NCBI RefSeq assembly: GCF_910585425.1
Contig: NZ_CAJUCP010000022.1
Span: 1 to 61,969 of the forward strand
Length of the DNA: 61,969 nucleotides
DNA from: an uncultured Acetatifactor sp.
GTDB lineage: Bacteria > Bacillota > Clostridia > Lachnospirales > Lachnospiraceae
Direction: 5' to 3'
This document shows positions 42,221-50,379 of the stretch, piece after piece (the first letter of the stretch is position 1; the number at the start of each line of letters is the position of its first letter). Made by a program: the position numbers and the translations under genes. The notes under the pieces are model-generated. The model was not told where the DNA came from, did not search any database, and saw only the letters and a program-made list of their open reading frames with translations.

Positions 42221-42683
42221 ACTTGTTTCCCTCCTGTTTAATGCAATCCGCGGGGATTGCTCCTTTCTTCGTAATCAGCCATTATGCTCAGCAATTCCCA
42301 AACACGCTCTAGCCCTCATGGGTAATACAAAAAATCTCCTTGTTCAATCAAATGCCTCGCTGCAGTACAGCGGGGTATTTGACCCTCGCGGCATTCGCCA
42401 ACTGGCCCTGCAAGCACAGCCGCTTGGCTCATTGCTCGCGGGAATCAAAGTAGACCACCATCAGTTCATCTGTAATTTCAGGGTTGAAGGACAAATCCAT
42501 GATAATACATTGCCGATCATCCGCGCCGTCCACTGATCCATAAAATTTTACAAATCAATTATACCGCAAATGTATTAAAATTTCTACTCTCACAAGATGA
42601 AGCCCTTGGGAAATAATCTCCTGGGACAGTATGTTCGAGCACCGCTTCGCGATTTCCTTTGTATCGATCACATAGAACAGATC
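42221..42683. other. Gene-poor stretch at the upstream edge of the immunity array
   Basis: A small hairpin GCAATCC-GCG-GGATTGC (about 42243-42259) lies just upstream of the DUF4241 start, in what may be its leader. The rest is AT-rich near 42540-42600 and contains one short protein-like remnant (listed separately). No intact gene is seen. Confidence 0.5.
42429..42548 (-). pseudogene. C-terminal remnant of a small immunity-type protein
   Basis: A 40-codon minus-strand frame bounded by stops reads KFYGSVDGADDRQCIIMDLS followed by FNPEITDELMVVYFDSREQ. Its composition and wording resemble the C-terminal strand of small immunity proteins, with no start codon or N-terminal part. Identification is tentative. 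Confidence 0.3.
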
Positions 42684-43120
42684 TTATCTGGTGCTCTTCG
42701 TGCTGGGGAAAAGGAGCAGGGCCGAGGTCTCATGGTTCTTCACGTACACCATGGGATTCCTGTTCTCATGTCCGTACATCCCCACCGGAATCTTTAACGG
42801 GCTGCCCTCCAGCATGATATAGTAATCGTCCCTGGATTTGTATACATAGTTCCTGCAGGCCAGTATGAGTTCCCCCGTGTCCTGGATATAGACGATGTCC
42901 GATATCAGATGGTTCGCATCCGTGAACTGCCGCATGTCCCTGACGCTCAGGGAACTGTACCAGGAGGAATCGCCGGAGCACCGCAGTATTTTCAGATTGG
43001 TGTTCTGGCACAGATTATAGTGTATGTTGAAGACCGCGTCCAGATCCGTGTCGAAGCTCTGCCGGAACAGCAGAAGGTTCTGGCGGATGCGGTCGTCCTG
43101 TTCGGTGTAATAAATCCTCC
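42684..43120 (-). pseudogene. Sensor-domain fragment of a membrane AraC-type regulator
   Basis: About 140 residues read RRIYYTEQDDRIRQNLLLFR, DTDLDAVFNIHYNLCQNTN and LACRNYVYKSRDDYYIMLEG. This is the extracellular part typical of large membrane-bound AraC regulators of sugar loci. Both the first membrane helix and everything after residue 140, including the DNA-binding domain, are absent. Confidence 0.6.
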
Positions 43121-43376
43121 GAAGCTGATACCGGAAGGCCACAGTTCTCTTTCGTCCAGAAGAGCCGTCAGATTCGGCGCATATGTCCTGATATAGTCCT
43201 CCAGCGGCACGAACACGCCCTCGCTTCCGTACCTGTCGATATTGTCCTTACCCAGGCTGGAGAAGATGAACACATCCGGATAGGTTCCGGAGGAGATGAT
43301 CAGGCTCTCCTTCTCAGCCGCATCCGTCTGGGGAACGCTGTTCACTTCAAATGTAATATTGCTCTGCTCGGTTCTC
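43121..43376 (-). pseudogene. Internal fragment of a solute-binding protein
   Basis: The minus strand reads EQSNITFEVNSVPQTDAAEK, IISSGTYPDVFIFSSLGKDN and EGVFVPLEDYIRTYAPNLTA, the opening lobe of an LplA/LipO-type sugar-binding protein. It lacks a signal peptide, and its frame runs directly into the sensor fragment. Both pieces are relics of a lost sugar-uptake locus. Confidence 0.65.
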
Positions 43377-43441
43377 CTTTATCAGAATCCTGAAATCCGT
43401 TTGCGGGTTACGAGCCCATTATAGAAAAGAAAGCCCCGCCC

Positions 43442-43585
43442 TCACAAGAGCCGCAGTATTTCTTTGGGCTGATAATCCGGCACTGCGGAAAGTCCCGTGT
43501 TCATCAGCATTTTCCCTTCCGCTGCCCGGCCATGGTACATTATTTCACATTGCGGATGGAAATATAGCACTGTGGCGGACTTCCT
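43442..43585 (-). pseudogene. C-terminal fragment of a glycoside hydrolase (GH36-like)
   Basis: The last 45 codons before the stop at 43442 read YFHPQCEIMYHGRAAEGKML then MNTGLSAVPDYQPKEILRLL. The ending (tGl....YQPrEILRLL) is what I associate with alpha-galactosidases of GH36. The rest of the enzyme is missing. Confidence 0.45.
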
Positions 43586-43799
43586 TCGCCATATATACTG
43601 CTTAACGGTTTCACTTGCCGTGGAACCAGATAATTTTATGTCAATTTGTCTTGTTTTTTGCAGTCCAATAAGATATACTTTAATATTATTTGTATACAAT
43701 CCCGTCTTCTCCGGAACGCTCCGCCCCATGGAGAAACGAGCTCGAAAAAGGCCGGAGGCATCCGGCCCATGGCTCCCGCCAGAAAGGCACAGGTACGAA
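43586..43799 (+). promoter_or_regulatory. Control region of the GntR-LacI regulator
   Basis: TATACTTTA (43674-43682) and TTTGTATAC (43689-43697) form an imperfect palindromic site with an AT-rich centre. The TATACTTTA half also occurs three times near the GH78 gene. Its position before the regulator suggests autoregulation. Confidence 0.5.
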
Positions 43800-44873
43800 A
43801 TGGAACCAAAACCAGCGAAATACGCCATCGTAAAACAATCCATAAAGCAGCAGATCCAGGACGGCACGCTGGCCGTGGACGAAAAGCTGCCCACCGAGGC
43901 GGAGTACGCCGAAATCTACAAGGTGAGCACCATCACGGTCCGCCGGGCCCTGACGGAGCTGGCGGAGGAGGGATACATCAAGCGCCTGAAGCACAAGGGC
44001 ACCTTCGTCACCTCTCCGGTGAACGCCGGGGCTGCCAGCCGCCTGATCGCCCTGATCCTGTATTCGGAAGACCATAACGACAGCTCCTATATCCAGCTCA
44101 TCCGGGGAGCCCAGACCATGGCTTCCTCCTTCGGCTATTCCCTGATCGTGGAGTGGGTGGATGCGGATGCCGGCCAGGAGGCGGGGGCCATCCGGAAAAT
44201 GCTGGACCTGAACGTGGAGGGGCTCCTCCTCTACTCCTTCAATCCGGCAAAGAGCACGGACAATTACCGGTATCTGGAAGAGCGTAATATCCCCTTCGTG
44301 CTGCTGGACCGCTATGACCCGGAGCATCCCTGCTATTTCTCCGGCTGCAACAATTACGACGGCGGGGCCCTGGCCGCGAAGCTTCTCCTGGAAAAAGGGC
44401 ATGAAAAGATCCGGTTCGCCGGATACCATTTCTTCCTCAAACCGGAGCAGGAGCGCTATGACGGCTTCTGCAGCAGGATGCGCGAAGCCGGGCACAGAAT
44501 ATCCAGGGAAAACCTTATCATGGACATAGACTATGAGCAGTTGGCCGCCCAGGTCCGGGCAGGCGAGGTCACGGCCCTGTTCTGCTGCAACGACAGGCTG
44601 GCTGTGAAGACGATCCGCAGCCTGCGGGAGCGGGGGCTGCGGATTCCGGAGGACGTCTCCGTCATGGGCTTCGACGACTGGTCGGCCTCCCCAGACGTGG
44701 CCCGGGAACTGACCACGGTCCGCCAGGACTTCACCGAAATCGGGGCCAATACCGCCTATCTGCTGCTGAGCCTGCTCCAGGGGAGGTTCGCCGGGAATCC
44801 GGTGAAGATTCTCGCGGATGTGTCTCTGGTGGTGCGCAGCTCGGTGGGCGACAACCCGTTCCGGGCGGGCTGA
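43800..44873 (+). CDS. GntR-LacI fusion transcriptional regulator (AraR type)
   Basis: 357 residues. I start at ATG 43800 (MEPKPAKYAIVKQSIKQQIQ) with AGG eight bases upstream; the earlier ATG 43728 has no ribosome site. Residues 1-75 are a GntR winged helix (LPTEAEYAEIYKVSTITVRR), followed by GTFVTSP and a LacI-type sugar-binding domain (LIALILYSEDHNDSSYIQLI; PEDVSVMGFDDWSASPDVAR). This is the AraR architecture: a repressor released by a sugar such as L-arabinose. It is a paralogue of the fragment at 28938. Target sites are probably the TATACTTTA motifs. Confidence 0.92.
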   Translation: MEPKPAKYAIVKQSIKQQIQDGTLAVDEKLPTEAEYAEIYKVSTITVRRALTELAEEGYIKRLKHKGTFVTSPVNAGAASRLIALILYSEDHNDSSYIQLIRGAQTMASSFGYSLIVEWVDADAGQEAGAIRKMLDLNVEGLLLYSFNPAKSTDNYRYLEERNIPFVLLDRYDPEHPCYFSGCNNYDGGALAAKLLLEKGHEKIRFAGYHFFLKPEQERYDGFCSRMREAGHRISRENLIMDIDYEQLAAQVRAGEVTALFCCNDRLAVKTIRSLRERGLRIPEDVSVMGFDDWSASPDVARELTTVRQDFTEIGANTAYLLLSLLQGRFAGNPVKILADVSLVVRSSVGDNPFRAG

Positions 44874-44969
44874 GCCCGGAGGAGGCCCCATTCCGCTCCC
44901 ATGCCCCCGGGATGCCAGAATTCCGCCGCGGGCCCGGAGCGACCATGGGCGGTGGACGCGCGGACAACC

Positions 44970-45046
44970 GCTCCGGGCAACTACTCTGGCTACTGCTCCA
45001 GCCAACTGTTCCGGCCAATCGCTCCGGCCATCCGCTCTGCCCAATC
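44970..45046. repeat. Six degenerate 13-bp tandem units (CTCCGGCCAATCG)
   Basis: Units read CTCCGGGCAACTA, CTCTGGCTACTG, CTCCAGCCAACTG, TTCCGGCCAATCG, CTCCGGCCATCCG and CTCTGCCCAATCG. It lies in the non-coding gap after the GntR-LacI gene. Confidence 0.65.
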
Positions 45047-45069
45047 GCAGATCCATCCCGGACGCAATA

Positions 45070-45103
45070 CTGCCCTCCGAGGCCAGAAGCCTTCGGAGGG
45101 CAG
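45070..45103. terminator. Hairpin between convergent transcripts
   Basis: CTGCCCTCCGA (45070-45080) pairs perfectly with TCGGAGGGCAG (45093-45103). It lies 4 bases from the stop of the LplC-type permease gene and downstream of the regulator gene, so it probably ends both. Confidence 0.7.
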
Positions 45104-45107
45104 CTTA

Positions 45108-46028
45108 TTATCCTTTGATCGACCCGACGAACACGCCTTTCACGAAATATTTCTGCAAAAACGGGTACACGCACAATATGGGCAAGGTCACGATCACCGT
45201 CACGCAGTATTTCACCAGCTCCCGGTAGGCCGTGGCCCCCTGGACGCTGTTCACGGACACGCCCCCCGCGCTTCCCACCGAGCTCATGGACACGTCGTTC
45301 ATGACCAGGATCTCCTTCAGCAGGAGCTGCAGCGGATATCTGGCCCTGTCCTTCAGCAGCACCATGGCGTTGAACCAGGAGTTCCAGTTGCCCACCAGGT
45401 AGTAGAGGAAGATGACCGCCAGCACCGGCTTTGAGAGAGGCAGTATGACATTCATCAGGATCTTCGACTGGGAAGCCCCGTCGATCACCGCCGCCTCCTC
45501 CAGATCATAGGGGAAGGACTGGAAACCCGTCCGCAGGATGATCATGTTCCATGTATTCAGCGCCGTGGGCAGCACCATGGCCCACACATTGTTGTAAAGC
45601 CCCACCTGCTTCATCACCAGGAACCAGGGAATCAGGCCGCCGCCGAAGAACATGGTGATCGTGATGATGACCATCACCGCTTTCTTCAAAAGCAGCTCCC
45701 GCCTGGAGAGGGCATAAGCGCCCATGATCGTGAACAGCATGTTCACCGCGGTGCCCAGCCCCACATAGAGAAAGGTATTCTTGAATCCCACCAGCAGGCT
45801 GTCGTCTTTGAAGACAAGTTTGTAGCCGCTCATGGTGAACCCCAGAGGCTTCAGCAGAAGCCCCCTGTGGGCGATCAGATCCGTGGGATTGCTCACCGAC
45901 GCGAACAGCACATGCAGCATGGGATACAGGCAGATCAGTGTCAAAAATGTCAGGATTCCATAGTTCACGATATTGAATATCACATTTGCGGGAGTCCAGC
46001 GCCCGATTCTGTTCTTTTTCTTATCCAT
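45108..46028 (-). CDS. Carbohydrate ABC permease, LplC/YtcP type
   Basis: A 306-residue six-helix permease. It carries the EAA loop DLEEAAVIDGASQSKILMNV and the characteristic C-terminus QKYFVKGVFVGSIKG. It is third in the operon ArsR-type regulator, binding protein, LplB, LplC. The ATPase is not encoded here. Confidence 0.93.
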   Translation of the reverse strand: MDKKKNRIGRWTPANVIFNIVNYGILTFLTLICLYPMLHVLFASVSNPTDLIAHRGLLLKPLGFTMSGYKLVFKDDSLLVGFKNTFLYVGLGTAVNMLFTIMGAYALSRRELLLKKAVMVIITITMFFGGGLIPWFLVMKQVGLYNNVWAMVLPTALNTWNMIILRTGFQSFPYDLEEAAVIDGASQSKILMNVILPLSKPVLAVIFLYYLVGNWNSWFNAMVLLKDRARYPLQLLLKEILVMNDVSMSSVGSAGGVSVNSVQGATAYRELVKYCVTVIVTLPILCVYPFLQKYFVKGVFVGSIKG

Positions 46029-46040
46029 AGCCGTCCCCCC

Positions 46041-46976
46041 TTAGAAAATGCTGATTTCCGAATACTTTTTGGACACCCTGTTGGTGAACCACAAAAGCAG
46101 GAAATTCACCGCTGAGCTGATCAGGCCTACGGCAGTGGCGAAGCTGTAGCTGGCTTCCTGCAGGCCGCGCCTGTACACATAGGAGGCGATGACGTCCGCC
46201 GTCTCATAGGTGAGCGAATTGTACAGCAGTATGATCTTCTCATGTCCCGAAGCCATCAGGCCGCCCACCGCGAAGATGAAGAGGATGATGATGGTGGGGC
46301 TGATCTGGGGCAGGGTCACATGCCACATCTTGCGGAACCTCCCCGCGCCGTCAATCTCCGCGGCCTCATACAGGCCCGGATCGATGGAGCTCATGGCGGA
46401 GAGATAGATGATGGAGTCCCACCCGATATTCTGCCAGATCCCCGAGAACGTATAGATCGGCCGGAACATGTTGGCATAGCCCAGGAGGGAGGCGTGCTCC
46501 GTCCCTGTGATCCATTCCACCAGCTGGGTCAGGATGCCGCCCGACTGGGTGAAGATATGGATCATACCGCAGATGACCACCAGGGAGATGAAATGGGGCA
46601 TGTAGGTGATCGTCTGTACGATCTTCTTGTAGCGCATGGCCTTCACTTCATTCAGCAGCAGGGCCAGGAGGATGGGGGATGTGAAGCCGAATGCCAGCCC
46701 CCAGATATTGAGCATGAACGTGTTCCTGACAGTCCTGCCGAAAAACGGGCCCGACAGGAAATCCTTGAAATGCCGCAGGCCCACCCACTGGCTCTCGGCA
46801 AAGCCGAGCAGGGGCTTGTAATCCTTGAACGCCAGCAGGACGCCCCACATGGGCGCATAGCAGAATACGATATACCACAGCAGCACCGGGACCAGCAGCA
46901 GATATGCAAACGAATTCTTCTTCAGGTCTTTCCGTAATGCGGTCTTAAAACTTTCCTTTTTGGTCTTCCTTTTCAT
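46041..46976 (-). CDS. Carbohydrate ABC permease, LplB/YteP type
   Basis: A 311-residue permease. ATG 46976 follows GGAG by 6 bases; TTG 46988 is an unneeded alternative. Membrane segments begin with FAYLLLVPVLLWYIVFCYAP, and the EAA loop is GLYEAAEIDGAGRFRKMWHV. The C-terminus NFLLLWFTNRVSKKYSEIS is typical of LplB-type proteins. It pairs with the LplC-type permease 12 bases downstream. Confidence 0.93.
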   Translation of the reverse strand: MKRKTKKESFKTALRKDLKKNSFAYLLLVPVLLWYIVFCYAPMWGVLLAFKDYKPLLGFAESQWVGLRHFKDFLSGPFFGRTVRNTFMLNIWGLAFGFTSPILLALLLNEVKAMRYKKIVQTITYMPHFISLVVICGMIHIFTQSGGILTQLVEWITGTEHASLLGYANMFRPIYTFSGIWQNIGWDSIIYLSAMSSIDPGLYEAAEIDGAGRFRKMWHVTLPQISPTIIILFIFAVGGLMASGHEKIILLYNSLTYETADVIASYVYRRGLQEASYSFATAVGLISSAVNFLLLWFTNRVSKKYSEISIF

Positions 46977-47055
46977 AGCGGACTCCAATCCTTTCGGGCA
47001 GCGGCATCCCCACGCGGAAATCCGCCGCCCCCAACAAGAAACTCTGCCTCAAATC

Positions 47056-47082
47056 CGGTCCCCGCCGGGAAGGCGGGAACCG
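47056..47082 (-). terminator. Attenuator hairpin between binding-protein and permease genes
   Basis: CGGTCCCCGCC (47056-47066) and GGCGGGAACCG (47072-47082) form an 11-base stem with one mismatch and a 5-base loop. There is no strong T-run, so it may work by stabilising the upstream message end rather than by strict termination. Confidence 0.5.
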
Positions 47083-47117
47083 AAGCTGTTACAAGCCGTT
47101 ATGGGAATGCTTTCCGA

Positions 47118-48906
47118 TTATCTCGCGTTATAGCGGTCCAGCGCAGCCTGCCACAGGCTGAGGAATTCGTCCATTCCCTGGGCCTTGGCATTCTCCAGGA
47201 ACTCGTCATAGGCGTCCACTTCCAACTGTCCCATGATGATCTTGGAGAAGTATTCGTTCCTCATTGTGGAGAGGATGGTCCCCAGCTCGCCCTCTCTTGC
47301 CGCTTCCTCCGCGGTAAGGGTCACAGGGGGCATGGTTATGGAAGAATCCATGTTGGTAGTCCAGTAGTCGCGGATGTCTCCGGAGTAGCTGCCCTCGGCC
47401 GTGATCAGAGGATTGGAGTTGTGCTCGTCACGGATGTTGGCCCCGTCATGGATACGGTACTTCCAGATCAGGTTGCTCACCGGCTGTCCCTCAGGGTCAT
47501 TGTACATCAGGCCGTCCGCGAAGAAATAGGGAAGCCCGTTCTCGTCCACCAGATGCACATCGCCGTAGGAACCATAGTTGTAGATCTCCCAGCCCTTCTT
47601 GGTGAACGCGAAGTCAAGGAAAGCGCAGGCCGCCTCGACGTTCTCGCACTGGGTTGTGACGGCAGCGGTGGAACCGGTCCTCTTGAAGTTGCGGTAGGTC
47701 TGCTTGGACTGATCCCCCTTGTTCAGGACAGGGTTCAGGGCCGCCACGAAATCGATATTGTTGTCCTCTTTCCAGTATCCCCACATGGTATCGGGGGAGT
47801 CCATCATCACCGCACAGTCGCCGGATACCGCTTCCGCCATCCTCTGGTTGAAATCGGCGGTAGCCCAGTCCGTGTTCAGCAGGCCTTCCTTATACCAGTT
47901 CTGCATGGTGGTCAGATACTCCTTCGCGCCCTCCTGGGCAGGACCCCACGCCACCTTTCCGTCATCGTCCACGAAGGTCCAGTCCCATACGCCGTAAGCG
48001 CCGTTGATGATGCCCGTGAAGATCTGTCCGTAGTTGGAGCCGTAGTTGAGGGGCTGGCTGTATCCCTGCTCCTTGCAGGCCACCAGGAAGTCATGGAGCT
48101 CATCCACTGTCTCGGGGATGGGCAGACCGGTCTTGTCCAGGGCCTCCTGCTTGATCAGCAGCCCGAACCAGCACCATTCATTGTAGGGAGCGATTCCGTA
48201 CACGCCGCCGATGACGCCCTCGTCCGTCACCGTGGTCTTCCTCCTCTCCTCGTCGGAGTTCCTCCAGGCGGAATAGTTGGGCATATATTCGTCCACTACA
48301 TCCGTCAGATCCAGGTAGGCGCCCTCGTTCACCCCTGCCGCGATGCCGCCAGTGTAGCGGTCAGCGCCGATGATGATGTCCGGCAGCTCGCCGCTGGCGA
48401 TCATCAGGTTGAATTCCGTCCCTTCCTCTCCCAGGGCGGGCACGATGAAGTTCAGCTTGATCCCGGTCAGCTCCTCCAGCTGGTTGAAGACACGGTGGTC
48501 GTTCAAATCAGGGCAGACGCTGGACAGGATGGAGTTATTTGCCATCCACACATCCAGGGTCACTTCCTCCTTCCAGGGATACGCGGCGTAGTCGTTGGGA
48601 ATGGCCTGGTCGAAGACATCCCCCAGGTATGTATCGTTCAGGGTGGTGTTCACCGCATTGATCTCATCTTCCGTAGGCGCCGTATTTCCGCGCAGGGATG
48701 TCAGGTCCTGTGCCTCAGAGGCCCCATTCTCTACCCCCCCCGGACTCCTCCTGGGCATCCGCCTCAGGCTGACTCTCCTCCTTGCTCTCGGATCCGGCGG
48801 AAGCGCCTGCGTCCGAGGACTGCGTCCCGCCGTCGGAGCCGCATCCGGCCAGCATACCGGCGGTCATGGACATGGCCAATAACATGCCTATCATCTTTTT
48901 CTTCAT
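47118..48906 (-). CDS. Sugar-binding lipoprotein with a frameshift in a G8 tract
   Basis: The gene starts at ATG 48906 after AAAGGAGAG. A lipoprotein signal follows (MKKKMIGMLLAMSMTAGMLA then GCGS, Cys22 lipidated) with an acidic linker (SKEESQPEADAQEESGG). At 48734-48741 the coding strand has eight Gs; reading on gives GREWGL and a stop. Seven Gs would continue as GGVENGASEAQDLTSLRGN into a full family 1-type LplA-like binding protein (KLNFIVPALGEEGTEFNLMI, PVTLTAEEAAREGELGTILS) to the stop at 47118. Either this is a sequencing/assembly slip, or the gene is phase-variable or dead. Confidence 0.85.
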
Positions 48907-48955
48907 AATTTCTCTCCTTTTATGGGTTTTGCTGTTCCCTAACCTTAATAAATCT

Positions 48956-49927
48956 TCATTCCGTTCCTACTTCCTGCTGGGAACCTCCGTCCGCCACCTT
49001 CACTTTCATGACAAGCCCCTGCGCGTAATCTCCGAATTTCTCCCCGAACAGGTTCATGCCACCCACATGCTGGGCATCGGGCTTGACTCCCAGTTTGAAA
49101 CTGATGTAATTCCTTTTCTCCAGCTGGAGGGCCTCCAACGACAGATCCGAACACTTGATGTCATCCTCGTAGCATCCCAGGGAATTGATGCGGATGGATT
49201 TGTACATGCCGTACTGCGTCATGGTATCCCCCCACCATTCCGGGTTCAACCGCCCCCTCCTGCCGCCGAAGTCCCCCGGCAGCGTCATGGTGGCGGCCTC
49301 CAGCCCGTTTACCCAGACAGTGATGTCGGAGGGCCATTCGTTCTGATATCCCGGCGCTTCCGAACAGATTTCAAACGAGAAGGACACCTCCTGGGTCTGG
49401 CCGCTCTTCATCAGATGCGTGGGAAAGCGGTACTCCACGTATCCTGTGTTGAACCAGAGCAGCTGGGCCTCGCCCCGGTTCTGCCAGTAGAAGCTGGAGG
49501 GAAAATCCTCCACTCCCAGATAGCCCTTTTCGCTGATGATTCCGCAGTTTCCGTTTACCTCGCAGTCGAAATAGTTTCCGATCGGCATGGCGAACTTGAA
49601 CACCTTGCTGCCCTCCTGTTCCGTCTTGTGCCTGAATGCGTTCAGATAGATATCCTCGAACGAAATGCCGCACACTTTCTGCGCGCCCCGCACGCCGGGC
49701 TGTTCGATCACCGATATCATCCCCGCCTCCTCCAGGACCTTCACATGGAGCGCCGCCGATGACTGGGGCAGCCCGAACTCGGCCGCCATCTCGCTGATGT
49801 TCGCCGACCTCTCTATCAGGAGCTTCAGCATCTCCAGCCTCACCTCCGACGACAGGGCCTTGCCCACCAGCGCTGTCTGCTGCAGATTACTCAGATCCAG
49901 CGTAATCCTCTTCTTGCTTGCCTTCAA
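48956..49927 (-). CDS. ArsR-type winged-helix regulator with large C-terminal sensor domain
   Basis: 323 residues from TTG 49927, which has GGGAGG 6 bases upstream. The longer in-frame start at 50038 is excluded because the promoter lies over it. Residues 1-80 form an ArsR-like winged helix (VGKALSSEVRLEMLKLLIER; LPQSSAALHVKVLEEAGMIS). The remaining 240 residues are beta-rich with many aromatics (FPSSFYWQNRGEAQLLWFNT; DITVWVNGLEAATMTLPGDF) and look like a carbohydrate-sensing jelly roll. It heads the operon of binding protein and permeases and is divergent from GH43/GH2, so it probably controls both sides. Confidence 0.82.
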   Translation of the reverse strand: MKASKKRITLDLSNLQQTALVGKALSSEVRLEMLKLLIERSANISEMAAEFGLPQSSAALHVKVLEEAGMISVIEQPGVRGAQKVCGISFEDIYLNAFRHKTEQEGSKVFKFAMPIGNYFDCEVNGNCGIISEKGYLGVEDFPSSFYWQNRGEAQLLWFNTGYVEYRFPTHLMKSGQTQEVSFSFEICSEAPGYQNEWPSDITVWVNGLEAATMTLPGDFGGRRGRLNPEWWGDTMTQYGMYKSIRINSLGCYEDDIKCSDLSLEALQLEKRNYISFKLGVKPDAQHVGGMNLFGEKFGDYAQGLVMKVKVADGGSQQEVGTE

Positions 49928-50009
49928 CCCAATCCTCCCTTCCTCCTTGAGATTTTGCTCTTTCCACTTTCCAACATAATTTTTGTTTCTAATTTGTTTT
50001 TCCATATCC

Positions 50010-50038
50010 AGAATAACCCTGTATTTTTTGTTTGTCAA
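50010..50038 (-). promoter_or_regulatory. Promoter of the ArsR-type regulator operon
   Basis: On the minus strand consensus TTGACA (50038-50033) is followed after 17 bases by TATTCT (50015-50010). Directly upstream lies an imperfect palindrome CAATTGTTT...AATAATTG (50036-50062), a candidate autoregulatory operator. Confidence 0.65.
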
Positions 50039-50379
50039 TTGTTTAAAACATAATAATTGTTTGTTTTATTTTTGTATGGTTTTCACAATCTCTAATCCGT
50101 TCTCTTGACATTCTGACTCCAAAAAGCCATTTCATGTGCAACATGTACATATTTCTTGAATATTATTGTGCATTTACTGCATGGATTTTCCCTGAGTTTT
50201 CTAGTATCCTAAGTTTGGGCATTCCATCTTTTCTGTTCGTTTTTCCACTTATAACATTTTTTATGTTTTTAATTGTTTTCCTTTTTGCTCATTTATAACA
50301 GAAAATTTGGAATGTCTGATTTTAGAGCAAAAATTCAGATAAGTTCAGATAAGCAAGATTCAGATAAGAAAGGGAAAAC
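50039..50379. other. Divergent AT-rich control region of the GH43/GH2 locus
   Basis: There is no gene. The region is strikingly AT-rich against its surroundings. It holds two AATTGTTTGTTTT-like boxes (50038-50068), two TTATAACA boxes near 50250 and 50293, and three TTCAGATAAG repeats next to the GH43 ribosome site. Confidence 0.7.
50334..50368 (+). repeat. Three TTCAGATAAG direct repeats in the GH43 leader
   Basis: Perfect copies lie at 50334-50343, 50344-50353 and 50359-50368. The third ends 11 bases before the GTG start, so the array is in or just before the 5' untranslated leader. A protein or RNA-binding site array is possible, as is replication slippage. Confidence 0.8.

Noticed and set aside
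42243..42259. GCAATCC-GCG-GGATTGC hairpin considered as a terminator
   Set aside because: No gene ends before it on either strand; it lies just upstream of the DUF4241 start and is better read as a leader hairpin.
50334..50368. Three TTCAGATAAG units considered as a short CRISPR-like array
   Set aside because: Repeats are only 10 bases, two of them abut without a spacer, and no cas genes are in the window.
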